From assembly GCA_035294565.1 (NCBI GenBank), contig DATGKR010000124.1:1-41742 (forward strand): DNA of 41,742 nucleotides. The letters run 5' to 3'. The notes below the pieces were generated by a model that saw only the letters and a list, made by a program, of their open reading frames with translations, was not told the origin of the DNA and did not search any database. How positions within the stretch are numbered: position 1 is the first letter of the stretch; the number at the start of each line of letters is the position of its first letter. Shown one piece after another: positions 39,696 to 41,742 of the stretch. The translations under genes and the position numbers were made by a program. Source of the stretch: DATGKR01 sp035294565. Lineage in GTDB: Bacteria > Actinomycetota > Acidimicrobiia > Acidimicrobiales > Palsa-688.

Positions 39696-41506
39696 CCATG
39701 ACCGGCATCTTGCTCCAGGCCTGCCCCACGCTCCCCGGCGGCGTCGGGGTCGCCGGCACCAACGTCTGCTCCGAAACCAACGGGCTGCACATCGCCGTCG
39801 CCTACCGGACGATCATCCCGATCATCGTCTTCATAGTCGGAGCGCTGATCCTCCTGGCTGTCGCCGCAGTCCTACCCAAACGGTCCCGCCCGGGCCTGTA
39901 CCCATCCCTCACCGCGCTGATCGGCTCGATCGGCCTGGCCGGCTCGGTTTGGGAGTGGTACGACCTGGGCACCCGAAGCGGCACGGCGGTCATCGGAGGC
40001 CAGATCCTCTACGACCGCTTCACGATCCTCTTCTACATCCTGGTCACCGTCGCCACGATCCTCGCCTCGGCGACCAGCGACAGCTACCTGCGACGCGAGG
40101 GGCTCGACGGCGTCGAGTCCTACGTGCTGATGCTCATGTCGGCGACCGGCGCCATGCTCATGGCGGCCTCGGGAAGCCTCATCATGCTCTTCCTGGGCCT
40201 CGAGATCATGTCCATCGCCCTCTACGTCATGGCCGCCTACCACCGCCGGCGTCGCCAGTCGGGCGAGGCGGGGCTCAAGTACTTCATCCTCGGATCGTTT
40301 TCCTCGGCCCTCTTCCTCTACGGGGTGGCCCTCGTCTATGGCGCCACCGGATCCGTCTACATCGTGCTCATCGCCAACTACTTCACCCAGAGCGTCCCGG
40401 CGAACAGCGGTGTGCTGCTCGCCGGCATGGCGCTGCTGATAGTGGGGCTGGGGTTCAAGGTGGCGGCGGTGCCGTTCCACTTCTGGACCCCCGACGTGTA
40501 CGAGGGTTCCCCCACTCCGTTCACCGGTTACATGGCCGCCGTGGCCAAGGCGGGGGGCTTCGCCGGGCTGCTGAGGGTGCTGACCGAGGCGCTCAAGAGC
40601 CAGCAGACAGACTGGCGGCCCGCCATCTGGCTGATCGCGGTGCTCACCCTGGTGGTCGGGTCGCTCATGGCCATCGCCCAGAAGGACCTGAAGAGGATGA
40701 TGGCCTACTCGTCGATCAGCCAGGCCGGCTACGTCCTCGTCGGCGTCCAAGCCGGCACGGCGGCGGGTACGGCCGGAGCCCTCTTCTACCTCTTCACGTA
40801 CCTGTTCGTGATCATCGGCACCTTCGCTGTGATCGAAGTGGTCCAAGGGGCGGGGGAGAGGCGCAACGATCTGGGCGCCATCCGGGGCCTCGCCCGTCGA
40901 CGTCCCGTGCTGGCCGCGTTGATGCTTGTCTTCCTGCTCGCCCAGGCGGGCGTGCCGTTCACCAGCGGCTTCCTCGCCAAGTTCTACGTCATCGAGGCGT
41001 CGGTGCAGCAGGGCCAGTACTGGCTGGCGGTCATAGCCATGCTCGCGGCGGCCGTCGCCGCCTTCTTCTACCTGCGGGTCGCCCTGCTCATGTACAGCTC
41101 GCCGGACGAGGAGGCCCCCACGCCGGCGTTCGCGCTGGCGCCGGCTGCCGCCTCCTCCGCGGCTCCCGCCTCCTTCGCAGCGCCGGTCTCCTCAGCGTCG
41201 GCCTCCGCGGCGCCGGCCTCAGCTCCCGCGCCCGTTTCGGGCGGCTCGCCGTACACCCCGACAACACTGGCCGCCCTCCCCCAAGACGCCCTCCCCGAGG
41301 GTGACGTCTTCGGTGCCGGACTTCAGCCGGTCCCGTCCCTCGACGGAGACCTTCCGGCCTTCGAGCTGGCGTCGCCGCCCGCGTCGCCGCTGCGCATCAC
41401 ACCTGCGATGAACATGGCGCTGGTCGTCTGCGCCGCGTTCACGATCGCCGCAGGGGTGTCGCCTTTCGCCATCGACTTCGCCAAGGCGGCCACCGCCCTC
41501 TTCTAA
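39692..41506 (+). CDS. nuoN: NADH-quinone oxidoreductase subunit N
   Basis: Third antiporter-like subunit, 604 residues versus about 480-530. Core blocks: GLEIMSIALYVMAAYHRRRR, LKYFILGSFSSALFLYGVAL, KVAAVPFHFWTPDVYEGSPT and IAQKDLKRMMAYSSISQAGY. The extra length is an Ala/Pro/Ser-rich insertion of about 100 residues (470-570) between the penultimate and last helices, where ordinary NuoN has a short loop. ATG 39692 overlaps nuoM. It ends the 14-gene operon; no clear terminator follows. Confidence 0.95.
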   Translation: MTMTGILLQACPTLPGGVGVAGTNVCSETNGLHIAVAYRTIIPIIVFIVGALILLAVAAVLPKRSRPGLYPSLTALIGSIGLAGSVWEWYDLGTRSGTAVIGGQILYDRFTILFYILVTVATILASATSDSYLRREGLDGVESYVLMLMSATGAMLMAASGSLIMLFLGLEIMSIALYVMAAYHRRRRQSGEAGLKYFILGSFSSALFLYGVALVYGATGSVYIVLIANYFTQSVPANSGVLLAGMALLIVGLGFKVAAVPFHFWTPDVYEGSPTPFTGYMAAVAKAGGFAGLLRVLTEALKSQQTDWRPAIWLIAVLTLVVGSLMAIAQKDLKRMMAYSSISQAGYVLVGVQAGTAAGTAGALFYLFTYLFVIIGTFAVIEVVQGAGERRNDLGAIRGLARRRPVLAALMLVFLLAQAGVPFTSGFLAKFYVIEASVQQGQYWLAVIAMLAAAVAAFFYLRVALLMYSSPDEEAPTPAFALAPAAASSAAPASFAAPVSSASASAAPASAPAPVSGGSPYTPTTLAALPQDALPEGDVFGAGLQPVPSLDGDLPAFELASPPASPLRITPAMNMALVVCAAFTIAAGVSPFAIDFAKAATALF

Positions 41507-41521
41507 ACCTTGGGCCATCTA

Positions 41522-41540
41522 CATATACTCTCAGTATATG
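41522..41540 (+). promoter_or_regulatory. Perfect dyad over the promoter of the AbiEi-like gene
   Basis: CATATACTCTCAGTATATG is an 8-bp perfect inverted repeat with a 3-bp centre. It contains the -10 TATACT (41524-41529) and ends on the ATG. A protein bound here would block both polymerase and the start codon, as expected for autoregulation. Confidence 0.6.
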
Positions 41541-41742
41541 CCGATGACTCTGGCTCAGTTGCAGCAGCTGGCCGCACCCCAGCATTCGGTGCTCCTCGGG
41601 ACACAGTTGCGCGCTGCGGGGGTGGCCGCCCGGGTCGAGAGGCGGATGGTCCGCTCGGGCTGGCTCGTCGAGGCGATGCCCGGCGCCTACGTCACCGGGG
41701 CCGCGGGCCCGTCACAGTGGCAACGGGCCGTTGCGTGCTGCC
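41538..41742 (+). CDS. AbiEi-like antitoxin / DUF559-type protein, 3'-partial
   Basis: The first 68 codons of a gene cut by the window edge. The sequence LAAPQHSVLLGTQLRAAGVA and MVRSGWLVEAMPGAYVTGA fits the N-terminal winged-helix domain of AbiEi-type antitoxins and of actinobacterial proteins with that domain joined to a DUF559 (endonuclease-fold) domain. Which of the two cannot be told here. ATG 41538 lies 8 nt after TATACT, so the mRNA is probably leaderless. A partner toxin, if any, would be to the right. Confidence 0.6.
   Translation, partial: MPMTLAQLQQLAAPQHSVLLGTQLRAAGVAARVERRMVRSGWLVEAMPGAYVTGAAGPSQWQRAVACC

Noticed and set aside
1..41742. tRNA or rRNA genes, insertion sequences, prophage genes
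   Set aside because: No cloverleaf, rRNA signature, transposase or integrase motif was recognised in reading the window.

Overview
The window is a very G+C-rich chromosomal stretch from an actinobacterium. The evidence is the rex-hem operon order, an MshA-like glycosyltransferase, an RsiG-type (c-di-GMP-binding) anti-sigma protein, a proC/excisionase-like HTH pair, many GTG starts, and TANNNT boxes 6-9 nt upstream of start codons that suggest leaderless mRNAs. A deep-branching class such as Acidimicrobiia is possible, but this is inference. There is no sign of a plasmid, phage or genomic island. The only possible accessory gene is cut off at the right edge.

Layout. (1) 1-5959: a branched-chain-type ABC importer with a fused LivH-LivM permease, then one polypeptide carrying an MFS transporter plus LivF- and LivG-type ATPases, then a secreted protein. 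(2) 5926-9856, minus strand: an envelope protein, and an operon of histidine phosphatase, YgjP-like metallopeptidase and acyl-CoA carboxylase beta-like protein. A small DksA-type zinc protein runs divergently between them. (3) 9881-10755: a MoaD-like protein and a small membrane protein. (4) 10787-13300: four genes joined by 4-bp stop/start overlaps: RsiG-like protein, single-domain response regulator, XRE-type HTH protein, and MshA-like glycosyltransferase with an apparent CTG start. (5) 13528-15352: proC, an excisionase-like HTH protein and a SAM hydrolase. (6) 15363-23559: rex, a Met8/CysG-N-like gene, hemA, hemC, a cobA-hemD fusion, hemB and hemL. This set makes uroporphyrinogen III and siroheme from glutamyl-tRNA, next to the NADH/NAD+ sensor Rex. 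A divergent hsp20-merR (HspR-like) stress module sits between cobA-hemD and hemB. (7) 23560-25245: a long imperfect palindrome, a 27/36-bp minisatellite and a geranylgeranyl-reductase-family flavoprotein. (8) 25300-41506: all 14 genes of NADH:quinone oxidoreductase, nuoA-nuoN, in canonical order. (9) 41538-end: the start of an AbiEi-like gene under a perfect dyad.

The strongest novelties are these. The hemC/cobA junction is triplicated in 50-bp units, giving two 17-codon mini-ORFs chained by GTGA overlaps. The RsiG-like protein has one intact and one degenerate c-di-GMP motif and is coupled to a response regulator and an HTH protein. An MFS transporter is fused to both Liv ATPases. hemC has no ATG, GTG or TTG start in any frame. 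Most transcription units share a leaderless-type TANNNT signature.
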